Positions 11,071 through 22,516 of a DNA stretch of 64,000 nucleotides are shown here, in pieces. This stretch comes from Aquilaria yunnanensis. Its lineage: Eukaryota; Streptophyta; Magnoliopsida; Malvales; Thymelaeaceae. The notes beneath the pieces are model-generated. The model ran no database searches, was not told the origin of the DNA, and saw only the letters and a program-made list of their open reading frames with translations. The stretch is from positions 47,304,501 to 47,368,500 of the forward strand of contig CM077596.1 in assembly GCA_039654915.1 (NCBI GenBank), in the 5' to 3' direction. Numbering within the stretch: the stretch's first letter is position 1; every line of letters begins with the position of its first letter. Made by a program: the position numbers and the translations under genes.

Positions 11071-11829
11071 AATTGTAAAAGCGTTACTACCGTAATACTC
11101 TAATTGGTAACAATAACTCTAGAAAAAAACTCATAAAGAGTCCAATTATATTAATTATTAAATTGATAGGTCATGTGAGTAAATGATTAATTATAAATCT
11201 ATTCATGTACTTTTAATACGTAAAATTATATTTAAGATAAGTTAAAATAGAAGATGAGAACTAAATTATAACTTAGTAAAAATTCATGAGGATATCAATG
11301 GAATAAAAAACTAAATAATAGAGTGTAGTTGAAAGGGTCCCTAAAATATTTTGGTATTAAAGAGTGAGTCAAAAGACTTTAAAAAGGTTAGAGAAGCTCT
11401 ATAATTAATAATTTTAACCTATTATCCAAATTTCTCCTTAATATATATATATATAATACAGATATAAATAAATATACTTATATACATACGTACATACATT
11501 ATAGTATGCAAATTATTTTAAAATGTCAAACCAAACCCAAATGCACAAATCTTTGAGTCAGTTTTAATCTGTTTTATAATGATTACGCTACAGGTTCAAT
11601 GTACATTAAAAAAAGTTCATGCAACATAATTCTTTTATTTTAGATTTTTGTTTTAGATTTTCGTTTCTGCTCTTGCTCTAACACTCTCAATTACCATTTC
11701 CACTATCAGTTTTATAGACACTTTTTACTAACTTAAATTTTAATTAGTAACGTTTTCCAGCCCTTGCTTCAACTTCATGGGCGGGTCCCACGTGGATGTC
11801 TTGTCTCACTTAGTAAAAAAACTACAATG
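11071..11829. other. AT-rich intergenic DNA, nothing recognised
   Basis: This stretch holds simple AT runs, including a short TATATATATATA at about 11444, and no convincing gene, RNA or element boundary. Confidence 0.5.
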
Positions 11830-12600
11830 GGTATCATGGACATATATCTAATTAGACATAGTAAATAATTTTACAATTTTACTCTTAAAATTAAAAGAGT
11901 TTCTCTCTCTATTCGATATCTTGCTCTTCGATCTCTCTTCACCGGCGCCACTCGGCGCCAACCCCGCTCTTTGTTCTCTCTTCGCTACTCTTCGCTGACG
12001 ACTTCGTCTCCAAGAGTTCATCCCCGATACCGAGGCAGTGGTGGATATCAAAATTTATGGTGGCGAACTCGAAAAACGAATGGAGGACGATCAACAGCGA
12101 GGCGTGATCGACAGTAACCGCCTCCAAAAGATGTCGCGATTAAGAGTGAGATCTGGATTTGTGAGCAAATTGGATCGTGGAGAAAGAAACTGGTTTAGAG
12201 AGATTGAAGTGTGGTTGTCGCTGGCTTAGAGAGATCGAAGGTCAATGATTGCTAGCGGCTCTGTTCGGTCACAAGAGGCGATGCCAGGTGAGAGATGAGG
12301 GGAGGCTGAGCGTGGAGGGAGGGTTATTGATGAGAGATGGCGTTTGATTTTCCAAAACAAAAATATTTGTTTTTATAGTTATTATTGTTTAGACACTTTT
12401 CTATTGTACTTTAGACATTTTAAAATTTTTAATTAGACACTTTGTTAGACATTGAATCATATACCTTTATTTGAACATTTCTTTAAATATTTAGACATTT
12501 TTACATGTTGATTTGAACACTTTTATATATTTAGTCAAACACTTATTTTAATTATTTCAAACATTTATTTTCTAAAGGTAACAAATTATTCAGAAGTTAT

Positions 12601-13085
12601 TTAATCAGACACTTTTATATAGTTCTTTAGACATTTTTTAATATTCTATTAGACACTTTTACTTATTGATTCAGATATTTTTTTATTATATTTCAAAGAT
12701 AATAAATTGTTCACAAGTTGATTCTGTCATTTTTTGTTCAAACACTTTTACATGTTTATTTAGACATTATACAATATTCAATCAGATATTTATTCTTATA
12801 GCTTTAGATAATTTTAATTTAACATTATAATAATTCATTTTGATTATGTTATTTTTTGTTCAAACACTTTTACATGTTTATTTATACATTTTTTGATATT
12901 CAATCAAACACTTGTTCTTATAGCTTTAGACACTTTTAATTTAACATTATAATAATTCATTTTGATTCTATTATTTTTCATTCAGACACTTTTACATGTT
13001 TATTTAGACATTTTTCGATATTCAATCAGATACTTGTTCTTATAGTTTTAGACACTTTTAAATTAACATTATAATAATTTATTTT
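12601..13085 (+). repeat. Tandem repeat, 122-bp unit, about 4 copies
   Basis: Clear units start at 12720 (GATTCTGTCATTTTTTG), 12842 (GATTATGTTATTTTTTG) and 12964 (GATTCTATTATTTTTC), exactly 122 bp apart. Each contains AACACTTTTACATGTTTATT and ends with TTAACATTATAATAATT. A more diverged unit precedes them from about 12601. Inside each unit a shorter AGACACTTTTA motif recurs, so the array has two levels of repetition. Confidence 0.8.
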
Positions 13086-13189
13086 ATATTACTTTGTAGA
13101 CACTTCTACATACTATATTAAATACATTTACATTTTATTGCAGACACTTTTGTTGTTCAGAAGCAATAAAGATGCAACTTGGAGCCAAC

Positions 13190-13540
13190 GATCGGAAGCA
13201 AGATCTAGAGGTGACGACAAGATCCGGCGAGAGATGCTGAGATCCGACGAGAGACGACGAGATTCGGCAAGAGATCTCGACGAGTAACGACGAGATTCAG
13301 TGAGAGACGACGATCCGGCGAGTGATGACGAGAGACGATGAAAGATCTCGGCGAGTGACGACGAGATCCAGTGAGAGATGACGAGATATGGTAGATGACA
13401 ACAAGATCCGGCAAGTGACAATGAGATCCGGCGAGAGATCTTGGTGAGTGATGACAAGATCTGATGAAAGACGATGAGATCCAACGAGTTGCGACGAAAT
13501 CTAATGAGAGCCGGAGTCGAACAGCTGTGAGATTTGGATG
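13190..13540 (+). repeat. Degenerate purine-rich minisatellite
   Basis: The sequence repeats variants of GACGAGATCCGGCGAGAG more than a dozen times with irregular spacing of about 17-25 bp. It lies 410-760 bp upstream of the BCAS2 start codon. Confidence 0.75.
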
Positions 13541-13948
13541 CGGATGATGACTACAAGATCTGGAGACAGTGACGGTTCGTTGGAGGAGGTGGTAGCGACG
13601 ATGGCTGTGGCGGTAGCGGCAGAAACGGTGATAAAGGCAGATTTCAAGGGTGAAAGTGACTTTTGGTCAAAGGGTAGATTAGTCAATTTATTTACTGGAT
13701 TATAGGCTATTTATAGGGAATTAAGACATATGTTTACAATATAATAACTAAAAAAAACACTGAAATCCTCGGTTCAGTTCAGTTTTGACCCGAAACCAAC
13801 CCTAGGACCGTGAACCTCCCCGGGCTCTCCCGTTCAAAGAGAGGGAAGGTCGAAGGCCCAAAGAATCGCTCAATTACGCTGCTTCTTCTCGCCAATTGAT
13901 CAGAATAAGTTGAGAAACCCAACCTTAGTGCAGAGTGGGCCGAAGGCA

Positions 13949-16894
13949 ATGGCGAGCGGCGGCAGCAACGGGGAGATATTAATGCTGGAGGCGGCGCCGG
14001 AAGCGGCTCGGCCATGGAGCAACAGCCCGAATGCGGAGTTAGTGGACGCTCTGCCCTACATAGACGACGATTACAGCCACCCCAGGGTTAAAGAAGAGGT
14101 GGACAGATTAGTCGAGGAAGAGATGCGCTGGAGCGCCAAGAAGCCCGCCGATTTCCTCAAGGATTTGCCTCCGTTGCCAGAATTCAATTTTGAGGTATTG
14201 TTCATTCGTGTTTCGTTTCTGGTATCCGCTACCTCGTTCGCAATGCTTGGCTTATGATGGATGAGAGAGAATAAATTTGATGATCTTTTGTTTGACTGCT
14301 TCACTAGTGTCCAATTGGGTATTTTCTGATTTGTGCAAAGAAAGAAGAAATGGCGGAATTTTTAGTCACTGTTGTATTCAGAATTCATGCTTCTAGTTTT
14401 GAACTAGTTCTTGCTGCGGAACCTTACTTTTATGGAAGTCAAGGGAAGTTCAGAAACAAATTTGGCCAATAGTGAAAGAAGCAGATTGTAGCTGTTGGCC
14501 TTTCACGAGGGAATGCATGCCTGTAGCACCTGCTAATTATCTATGATAGATTAAGATCAGTATACTCTCATTCTTTAATATTTCAGGAGAATGAGTGATT
14601 GATGTCCTGCGTTTGTCTTCTCCACGGTTCTGGAACTTGAATTGCAGGATCATCCTATGATTGCCAAGGAGTATGCACGAGTAAGAGCCGGGAGAGCTCC
14701 AGCAAGTATAGATTTTTTCTCTCGATACAAAATTGAACCTCCACCAATAAGTAAGGAGGGTGATGTGTCTGCATGGAGGCAAGCACTTCAGAGAGCACAA
14801 CGCTGGTCACAATATCAAGTCATCAGGTGTGACTTTTTCTTTTGCGTGTTTTTTTCCTATTATAATGATACCTTATTTACTGGATGCATTGCCTATTAAG
14901 CTCGAAGTTTCACTACAATTTTATAAGGAAGCATTTCTAAGAAGGAATTACGATTAAAAGAATTTTTAATGAACTGTAATACTAAGGCCACCACAACATC
15001 ACAGAGATGAAGTAGACTGTTTTTTTCTTTTCTTTTCTTTTCTTTTCTTTTTTAAACAGAAAGAAAAAAGAAAAAAAATGAAACTAGTTTGCTCCATTGT
15101 TGTTGCAATATTTTGGTAATCATGGTTTAACAAAGCAGCTCTCATAAATGGAGATTTTTTTGTTCAACTGCATGCGTGCCTATTTTGTATTGCTATGCAT
15201 CTTCTCAGCGTAGTTTTCTAACAAATTCATTTCTTGATTTGTAGTCTTGAAAATTTGGAGCTGCTGGTAAAATATGGTCCTGATGTTTGGAAACAGAGCA
15301 ACCAACGCTTAGAAGCACTCTTAACCAGGTTAGTTAATAAACTCACATCAAATGGCAAGCGTAGTTGATGCAATGAATGGGTTCTCTTATGGTATGGGGG
15401 TTACCATTGCTATATTCCTTGAAAATAATTGGTTAAGGTGACAGGTTTACAATTGCATCCTGCGACTAGTGATAAGATTCAGTGCACTTTATGTCATCTC
15501 CTTAGTTGTGATTTTAGTTAAAATGTTAATAGCATATATAAAAGTCATGTTAGCTTGGACATTCATCATTGAATTCTGGCTATGTGAAATTATTAATCCA
15601 TTATTTTTTTTCTTTAAATCTCTTCAAGTATTCATCTAAATATAATTTTGTTTTGTGGCGAGATAAGGTTTATGAAAATGGTGCTCTTCAAGCCCATTCT
15701 TACACCTGATTTTATACCTCTAAGAAATTAGGTCCTGATTTTATACCTGATTTTGAAGGCATGAATGAAAGCTATTTATGTACCTGATATTTGACAATGT
15801 TCATAATATTCTTGTTGAAGTAAATGTAATAGATTACATTTTGCTTAAAATGCCCTGGAGGAGTTAAGTGATGCAGATGAAAAATTGGTTATAAATTATG
15901 AAGTATGTTAGATGTTGGATGCTTTGAAGAAGCAGAAACTAGATGATGTAGTGTGTGGATTGTCATTAAGGGAGAATGTGAAGAGGCATTCACATTAGAT
16001 GATTTTTCTTTCCAATGTATTAGTGCAGCTTTTAAAAACTTGTTAGCTGTATGTTATAAGGTCTCTAGTTTCATACTAGATTCCATATAAGTAGGTGTCT
16101 ACATGTCAAGTATTGGATAAACTGATTTGATCTCTATAATATAATTGTCTGCAAGTATCTTCTGTTCTTGTAAATTCCTTGATATCGTTTTCATTCTATA
16201 ACATTGTAGTGTAGTATAAGCCCATCATTATTTTCCAACACTTAATGTGTAGTTTGAGACCTTTTTTCTTATCCGAAAGAAATAATAATAATAAATAAAT
16301 AAAATAAGCATGCAGTTTAAAACCTGATGTTTCTAGATGTATAAGAGATTGTTGGCCATGCATGTCTGTTAGCGGCTATGATCTTGTGACTTTTGACTCC
16401 CATGAGCCCAAATCCATGAGAGTTAAAAAAAACACCAGTCAAATTTTATGTTTATTGTTTTGGCAGAATGCAAAAGCTAGCCCAGGAGCAAAATGAAAAT
16501 ATTGAAGCTGTAAATCGCGAGAGGAAATTCCATCAGGTGATCGGTAATTTAAGATTTATATATTTTTTGTACAATATATAAATTTGTAGTTCAATCATAT
16601 ATATGGCGAATTACCCTTTTGATTGAACAGCAAAAGACTGCTTATGAGCTCAATGCTTTGTCTGCACAATGGAATGAGCTTTGCAAAAAAAATATAGACA
16701 TCCAAACTGCATGTGCCCAAATAGAAAGCCATATTGAGGTGCTGAGGAGAGAAGCTTCTGAGAGGTTGGTTTGACTTCATGTTGTATTCACATCTTGTTT
16801 TTAGCAAGTTTAAGCAACTTGGAGTTGATTATCTAAAGCATGCAGAGGCTGGAACTTTGATGCTGATATTAAGAATGCTGATGTGTCGCATTAA
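13949..16894 (+). CDS. MOS4: Pre-mRNA-splicing factor SPF27 / BCAS2 (MOS4 homologue)
   Basis: The product is a core subunit of the nuclear Prp19/NineTeen complex, which activates the spliceosome; in Arabidopsis the same protein (MOS4) is also needed for innate immunity. Exons: 13949-14194, 14648-14826, 15245-15328, 16467-16536, 16631-16764 and 16846-16894. All introns are GT-AG, phases agree, and the product is 253 aa, a typical length for plant members. Signature stretches are [20 protein letters not shown] and [14 protein letters not shown] in exon 1, [11 protein letters not shown] in exon 2, [15 protein letters not shown] in exon 3, then a coiled coil (exons 3-5, [20 protein letters not shown]). 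The start is the ATG in GGCAATGGCG, since the upstream in-frame extension has no ATG. An in-phase alternative last exon exists at 18301-18343. A repeat element ends about 200 bp upstream and may affect the promoter. Confidence 0.93.
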
Positions 16895-18600
16895 TGAAAT
16901 GGAGGTACAGTTTTCTACTGTAACACTTGAGTATGGCTCAATAATACTGCCTATGCTGCTGCTATGATTTCTGTTGACATTTCTATATGGAATAGTATTT
17001 TATATTGCATATCAGTTCATGAACATGCTATAAAAACATGCAGATATATACCAGTTAATGTGAGGAAGTTTGCACAAAGATTAATTTGATTAATATTACA
17101 GTCTGTATATAATGAACGAAGGCAATTGGATCTAAAAAACAAGAAGATAAGCTATTAAAGTTGAAGATATGTAGCAAAGTAGGCAGATAGGATGTGAAAT
17201 TAAAGAAATTGAAGTGTTAATTTAACTTATTAGTTGATTACTTAGATCAACATCTTTAGTTTTCAAATCTAAAATTTTCATCAACCTTGTATTCTTATTT
17301 TAGGAGAGATTGCTTGCTTCCTTGCAATTGCCATAAGTCCCTAGGTTTTTAAAGCTTTGCCGGTGAAACAATAGCCCCACTATCCCAAGCAAGGTAAATG
17401 ACACACAATTCAAGTGGTTGATCCAATCGATATTGAGATTAAAGCTTAGTCAATTTTTTCATAGCCCAAAATAAAGTAAATGAGCATAACACACACTATA
17501 GTTTTCTCTAGAATCAAATATATATTATGGGAAAAGTTCATTATTTTTTGTGTGTTCGTGTTCATCTGTATGTAGGTTTTTGCTCCCTGGCTTTTGGCTT
17601 TTGGCTAGTTTTACCCTTTCACACTATCAAGTTTTACACTTCTACACACTATACACACTGTACCTAAACTTGTATGACAAATAACCAATGTGGACATGCA
17701 CATGATAACAGATGGGGAGGACATTGAATAATGATTTGATTTTAGATATAGGATTAAATGGCATAGCTGTTTTTCTGGGGGGTTTACTGATGTAGGGTTG
17801 GTCATCTTGATGTGAAAAATCATTGTCTAGGTAAATTAAAAACAGCTTAGGTTTTAGTGAGACATATTTTCTGTGAAATGTATATTTTGACATGCTTTGT
17901 ATACAGATGTTACAAGCGTAGCGGTTATGGCAGTGCCTCAAGGAAAGACATCCTCATCCATTTATTTCAAAACCCGTTATGTTTTCATTTTTACTGATTT
18001 TTTGTCTGGAATTAATGTTATTTGGAAAGCTAATATTTTATATAATTAAAAGCCACTTGAATAATTTTTTTTAGAAAGTAATTATTTTTTAGGAATTTTT
18101 TTTCCATACTTAGCCCAAGAAAAATCAATAAAAAATACTAGTACCTAACTTTCTCAATTGGTATACAAGTTAAGTGAATAATTGTTATATAAAAATAGTC
18201 AATAATAACTTATTTTTAAAAATCATTGCCAAACACATCTACTATGCTTGACGATGCTCGTTATAATGCATTTATAATGAATGTGTGTCATCATTTACAG
18301 GTACCAAACAAGTATCAGGGAGCTGGTAAGCATGGAAAGATGAAACAAACGGAAAATATTATGTGAACCGGCCTGCAAAATTCTGCAGTTTGTTTCATCT
18401 TGCCACCGAATCCTACCAGCATCTAGGATGTGATTTGTATCCTTAAAAGGTGGTTTGTTCAACTGGAAGGTTATCCCCCTGTTAATGATTTTGTTGTTTT
18501 AGAAACTCTCTGATTAGTTAGTGGCTGATCTTTCATGGAACAGAGAAAACCGGTCTATTGGCGAGTTCCTCTCTGGTTGTCTGAAATCATCATGAATTAG
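16895..18600 (+). other. BCAS2 3' region: probable 3'-UTR intron and terminal exon
   Basis: After the stop at 16892-16894 a possible donor (GGAG/GTACAG, 16904-16905) and a good acceptor (TTTACAG, ending 18300) bracket about 1.4 kb of AT-rich DNA. The sequence from 18301 to about 18600 is less AT-rich and looks transcribed. Joined directly to exon 5, the 18301 exon is in phase and ends at TGA 18341-18343. Minus-strand frames of 70 and 99 aa at 17611-17941 have no support. Confidence 0.4.
18016..18236. mobile_element. Probable small foldback MITE
   Basis: The left side (TTTGGAAAGCTAATATTTT, then TTGAATAATT) and the reverse complement of the right side (TGTTTGGCAATGATTTTT, then AACAATTATTCACTT) form an imperfect inverted repeat of about 80-90 bp per arm. 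The terminal TGTTTGGCAA motif is common in plant hAT-type MITEs. The boundaries are approximate. Confidence 0.4.
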
Positions 18601-20042
18601 TATATCAGACATTCTCATCCGTCACCTGTGTAGTTAATAATCGGTTGCACAAGCAGAATGGTCGTTTTCCTGTTCCAACTTTAGGCCTCACTTTTCTGAA
18701 AGGGTGGGGCAATATATGATTAAACTTGAAAATTCTGCTTCGCTAGTCAGGAGGTGAACCAGACTTCGAGTAAGTTTCAATTAGAGTAACGATAGTGTGA
18801 CAGTGTTTCATGTGTCTTCTTAGTGTGTTGGGCGCATCACAGACGTAAGATGTGTGGGTTTCTAGGGATTCAAATTTCAAGGGGCGAATAATGTTCAGAT
18901 AGTTGTGATTTATGTGTGTCAGCCAAATTGATGTAGTGATTTGTCACTTTATCATTTTCCAGCAAAGATGTCCTTATTCTGTTCCGTACTCAGTAACTCA
19001 GGCCGTATTAGATCTGTGTTACACAGTGTACTCGGTTTTATTTTGGATAAAATATTTGAGTTTGATATGAAAATGTAAGATAGAGGGGAAAAGTTTGTGT
19101 TCTTTCATTTTTACCTTTCATATTTTACACATAAATTAAGGGTTTGAAAAAAAAAATTAAAATGATATTTTGAAGGATAACATGTTAAAATAATTTATTA
19201 AATATAAAAACATTGCCGACGGTTCAAAATAAAAGCTTCAGCCCATTTAAAGCTTGCAATATGCTTTTATTTTGTCCAAAACCATTTCGTGTAAAAGAAT
19301 TGAAAGTCCATGCATGGTGCGACTGTGGTGATTGATGATTGTCCTTTTTTTTAATAATTGTTAAATAAGTTTAAGTGATAATTATTATGTTAATTATCAT
19401 TTAAGATAATCTTGAGAGATAATTATTCTAAGTGGTTCTTTTAAATTCTGAAACTAACTGGCTAGGGATATTTATAGGTGTGGAAAGCATAGACACAGAA
19501 GGAGAGAGGAATTTCAGTCCAAGAGACAGAGAAGTCTATTACTAACAATAAGTCCTCCAAAGTATTCAAGATGATTAAGTACAGATACTCAATATGAAGA
19601 AATCTCAATCAACTCAAATCAAATTCAAGAAGTTCTTTAAGTGATCAGATTCAAGTTTCAAAGACACCCTCTATGAAGAGATCTCAATCAAGTCAAATTA
19701 AATCCAAGGAGTTTTTTAAGTTGATCAAATTCAAGTTTCAAAGCTAGATATATAAAATGCGGGAAAAATATGAAAAATACGGCTCATTACTATACCAAGT
19801 TCAAGTTCAAATTTGATAAACACATTGAGAACTATGAAAAACACATTCCTTGCTAACTTGAGTCCCAAACCCAGGTAAGATGAAAGCAACAAAATTAACA
19901 GAAGTCTAAGTTCAAAGAAAGCGATGAAGAATGATAGAAGTTCACACACAAGGAAAAAGGCTTGGAAAGCCAAAAATTTGAATCCAAAGAGAGTGGTGAA
20001 GAATGTTGATTTCTGTTTGTACCATATCCAAGTTCAAATATC
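18601..20042. other. Intergenic DNA, possible LTR-type repeat near 19.3-20.0 kb
   Basis: No gene is supported. From about 19330 the sequence (TTAATTATCATTTAAGATAA, then TATTTATAGGTGTGGAAAG) has the feel of a retroelement LTR with a leader, but no second LTR or coding region was found. A minus-strand 80-aa hydrophobic frame at 19731-19973 is not supported. Confidence 0.3.
19593..19743 (+). repeat. 80-bp tandem duplication
   Basis: The segment beginning ATGAAGAAATCTCAATCAA at 19593 recurs at 19673 as ATGAAGAGATCTCAATCAA. Each copy ends with TTCAAGTTTCAAAG. Identity is about 85% by eye. Confidence 0.75.
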
Positions 20043-20050
20043 ATGATCAT

Positions 20051-20698
20051 CAAGGTGTTAAATACCGTTACCGCTAAGTATGTTATGTCCTGAATTTTTA
20101 AGGTATACCGTATGGCATACTGTACTGCATACCGTTACCGTTTTCACAAAATAATAAATGTTAAAATATCATTTTAAGATGACATAATTGTTTTATAATT
20201 TATTTTTACACATTTTATATGTATTCTAATTTTTCTCATCATAATTTGTTAAATATAAATAAAATATATATGATAGAAGATATTTAAGTGGAATAGCATG
20301 CACTAGAAATCCAATTAGGAGGATTTGTTCAACACCATAGGGACTTTCAAGTTGTTACCATCCATTAAATTTTTTTATTAATTAAGAAAAGTAACAATAA
20401 ATAAATAAATAAATGTTTATTTTATGATATGTGTATTATTTATATTTTAATGTTTTATATATTTATGATATTTTTGTGTAAAATGAAAAAAAAATAGCTA
20501 TGAAAAATAAAATACCGCGGTACGTACCACGCGGTATTTGAGGTATATCACTATTTTTTTTTATAAAATATAAATAAAAAATGAGCAGTATGTAGTATAT
20601 TACAAAATACCATGAGGTAAAATGATAAATCACAAAAATATTTGTATCATGCGCCGCATATTTATTGTAAATGGTATACCACGATATTTAATACTATG
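20051..20698 (+). mobile_element. hAT-type MITE, copy A
   Basis: The left end reads CAAGGTGTTAAATACCG. The reverse complement of the right end reads CATAGTATTAAATATCG. The element is flanked by an 8-bp duplication with one mismatch (ATGATCAT at 20043-20050, ATAATCAT at 20699-20706), the hallmark of hAT insertions. The 648-bp interior is AT-rich, non-coding, and contains CGGTA/TACCG inverted blocks. A sister copy lies at 56180-56793 in the opposite orientation and shares long blocks such as TATGTATTCTAATTTTTCTC. Confidence 0.8.
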
Positions 20699-20880
20699 AT
20701 AATCATGAGAAAAACTGTTTGCGTTTCTACCAAATCTAGTTTTGTAGTTCATGACCAAGAATAAGCCTTTCATATCTCCACCATAAGGCAGAACTAGGAT
20801 TTTTTTTTTTTTTGGAGAGGGGGGAGCTCATAATCTTTTTCTCGAGCCCAAGTTAAAACCAGGATATGATACTATTTTGG

Positions 20881-21862
20881 AACAAGTATTAAATCTATCA
20901 TTAATGTTTGGGTCTGACCTCAAATTTGCCATTATAGTTTTTGTTAACCTAACCTCTCACTAATGTTTCCAAATTGGCTTGAATATGTCACTGTTAGTTA
21001 AAAAACAACAGAAAATGGTAAAAATATAAGATTTTAAAATATTTGAGTTATTATGTACCTTTCAAAGAATATGTGGACATTTGAAACTTTTGCCTCAACC
21101 TTGTTGGCTCCAATCGACACCTTTCTCGTCTGGATTGGTTGGCAACCTAGCAACCTCCCCTTCCCAGCCTCACCATTCGCAACGCACCATGTGTTCCTTA
21201 TCTTGCTCTTCGACATGCCCTCACTCACCTGTGCTGTCAGAATGACTTTTGGCCTCAATGACATCTCACCTCCGGTGAGAATCCGATGCACCAAATTCCT
21301 ATTGCACTTAGCCGCATTCTCCACACTTGTACTGTTTTCATTCTCGTCTCCCTTGGACGGCCATATGGTTTTTGTGCAAGACATTGCTCTTGCCATCGTT
21401 ATTGAAGCCTGATCCACCGCCAACCTCATTTCGTGACCCAATTTATAACTCATTTCCATGGTGTAGGGTGGGGAAGGGAGAGAGGAATTGGATGATGGAG
21501 GATAACCAGTGGCGATGGGAGGAGAAAAAGCTAGAAGTTTTTTAATCCGCCGTGGCGGATGGTGGCGGGAAAAGCTTTGGCGGTGGCATTGGAGAGATTT
21601 GAGAGAGAGAGACTAATTATTTAAGACACTAGAAGTTTGTTAAAACTTGCATTATTGTCCTAAAAATTTAAAATGTGTTAATTTTAACATTTTTCGTTAG
21701 CCTTTTAACAGATAATTGTATATTCACTCTCAATTTGAAACTTCAGTCTTGAGCCAATTTTGAAACATTAATAGAAGATTGGGCAAAAAAAAAAAACTAT
21801 AGTGGTATATTTGAACTCTGACCCAAACATTAGTGGCAAATTTGATACTTTTGAGTTTTGCC
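20881..21862. mobile_element. MULE-like element with about 150-bp inverted ends and gene-like core
   Basis: The left arm (20881-21030; CATTAATGTTTGGGTCTGA, then AATGTTTCCAAATTGGCTT) matches the reverse complement of the right arm (21700-21862; CACTAATGTTTGGGTCAGA, then AATGTTTCAAAATTGGCTC). The core (21050-21600) is much richer in GC than the arms and carries a 141-aa minus-strand frame (21459-21034) with a favourable CACCATGG start, preceded by a pyrimidine-rich leader-like stretch. This structure fits a Pack-MULE, meaning a Mutator-like element that captured part of a host gene. I do not recognise the captured sequence and saw no clear target-site duplication. Confidence 0.6.
21034..21459 (-). 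CDS. Unrecognised 141-aa frame inside the MULE-like element
   Basis: The frame starts MEMSYKLGHEMRLAVDQAS and contains a Cys/Lys-rich stretch but no motif I know. Its GC-rich first two thirds contrast with the AT-rich arms, and the last residues run into the element's left flank. A CACAG/GTGAGTGA donor-like site at about 21225-21240 (minus strand) suggests the original gene had an intron here. It may be a captured gene fragment, probably not functional as written. Confidence 0.3.
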   Translation of the reverse strand: MEMSYKLGHEMRLAVDQASITMARAMSCTKTIWPSKGDENENSTSVENAAKCNRNLVHRILTGGEMSLRPKVILTAQVSEGMSKSKIRNTWCVANGEAGKGRLLGCQPIQTRKVSIGANKVEAKVSNVHIFFERYIITQIF

Positions 21863-22516
21863 TACTATTTTCTAACTATAAATTTAACCACATGTACAAA
21901 ATTCAATTAGTTCTATTAAAATAAATGTACATAAATGTCAAAACTATATTATCAGTACAAACTACATTTACTTTACTACAAAAGTTCATAAAATCGGTTT
22001 TTTAAACATAACATATAATTTACAATACTATTTTCTTTTGCCAAATATACAAAACATAAAATTTTCATTAATACATATATTAAGGTAGAGTTTAGGGGCA
22101 GAGCTACTCCGACCCCCTTAATAGCTAAAAACTGAACCAAACTTGTATATCAATTTTTTGTTATAACTGAAAATTAAAATCACACATAAAAAATAGTAAC
22201 CGTAAAACTAATTTTTTTTTATTATTCGGTTATTTTAGGTATAATTGAAATTTTGCTTACCTATTTGGAATCAAATAAAATAGTTTGCCAAAGAAGAGGA
22301 TTGAAAATGGGCTTAACTGTTCAGGGTCATCCCAACCAAGTGACGACAGACTGGAGGCTAATCACGTAGTTAGACCCATGAGATGAGGCTGCGTTTATTC
22401 CCTGCACCGTCTAGAGCAGCTCAACCGCCTCTAGCGTCTCTGTTTCTCTTACTCTGTATCTCCTTTGCCCGCAGAAGCTCTAGCTTCTAACTCTGAACCT
22501 TCCGGCGACAGCCGAG
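21863..22516 (+). promoter_or_regulatory. Upstream region of the eRF3 gene
   Basis: The last 140 bp (22380-22516) are rich in C and T and free of the AT bias further upstream, as expected for the promoter and 5' leader of a constitutively expressed plant gene. A TGGGCT element at 22308-22313 fits the site II type (TGGGCC/T) found in many translation-related plant genes. No clear TATA box is visible. The more distal part is AT-rich and holds nothing else recognisable. Confidence 0.35.

Larger units (their letters stand above)
11830..13745. mobile_element. Composite repeat, probably one large non-autonomous element
   Basis: Three parts occur in sequence. First, a GC-richer gene-like segment (about 11890-12350) contains a CGGCGCCACTCGGCGCC block. 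Second, an AT-rich array of degenerate AGACACTTTTA units covers 12370-13150. Third, a purine-rich GACGAGATCCGGCGAG minisatellite covers 13190-13540. The outer flanks show a weak inverted similarity (GACATATATCTAATTAGACA compared with the reverse complement near 13690-13740), which is why I treat the whole as one element. The ends are not secure, and the 118-aa and 69-aa minus frames in the minisatellite are simple Ser/Arg repeats, not genes. Confidence 0.4.

Noticed and set aside
11071..11829. Possible centromeric or telomeric satellite
   Set aside because: Only AT-rich simple sequence; no telomere repeat and no regular period.
13128..13484. Minus-strand 118-aa Ser/Arg/Leu-rich frame
   Set aside because: It is the translation of the GACGAGATCCGG minisatellite; the repeat explains the open frame.
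18301..18367. A 22-codon frame starting VPNKYQGAGKHGKMKQ at the probable BCAS2 terminal exon
   Set aside because: It is in frame only with a non-coding phase of exon 6; joined in the real phase this exon gives a different 13-residue tail.
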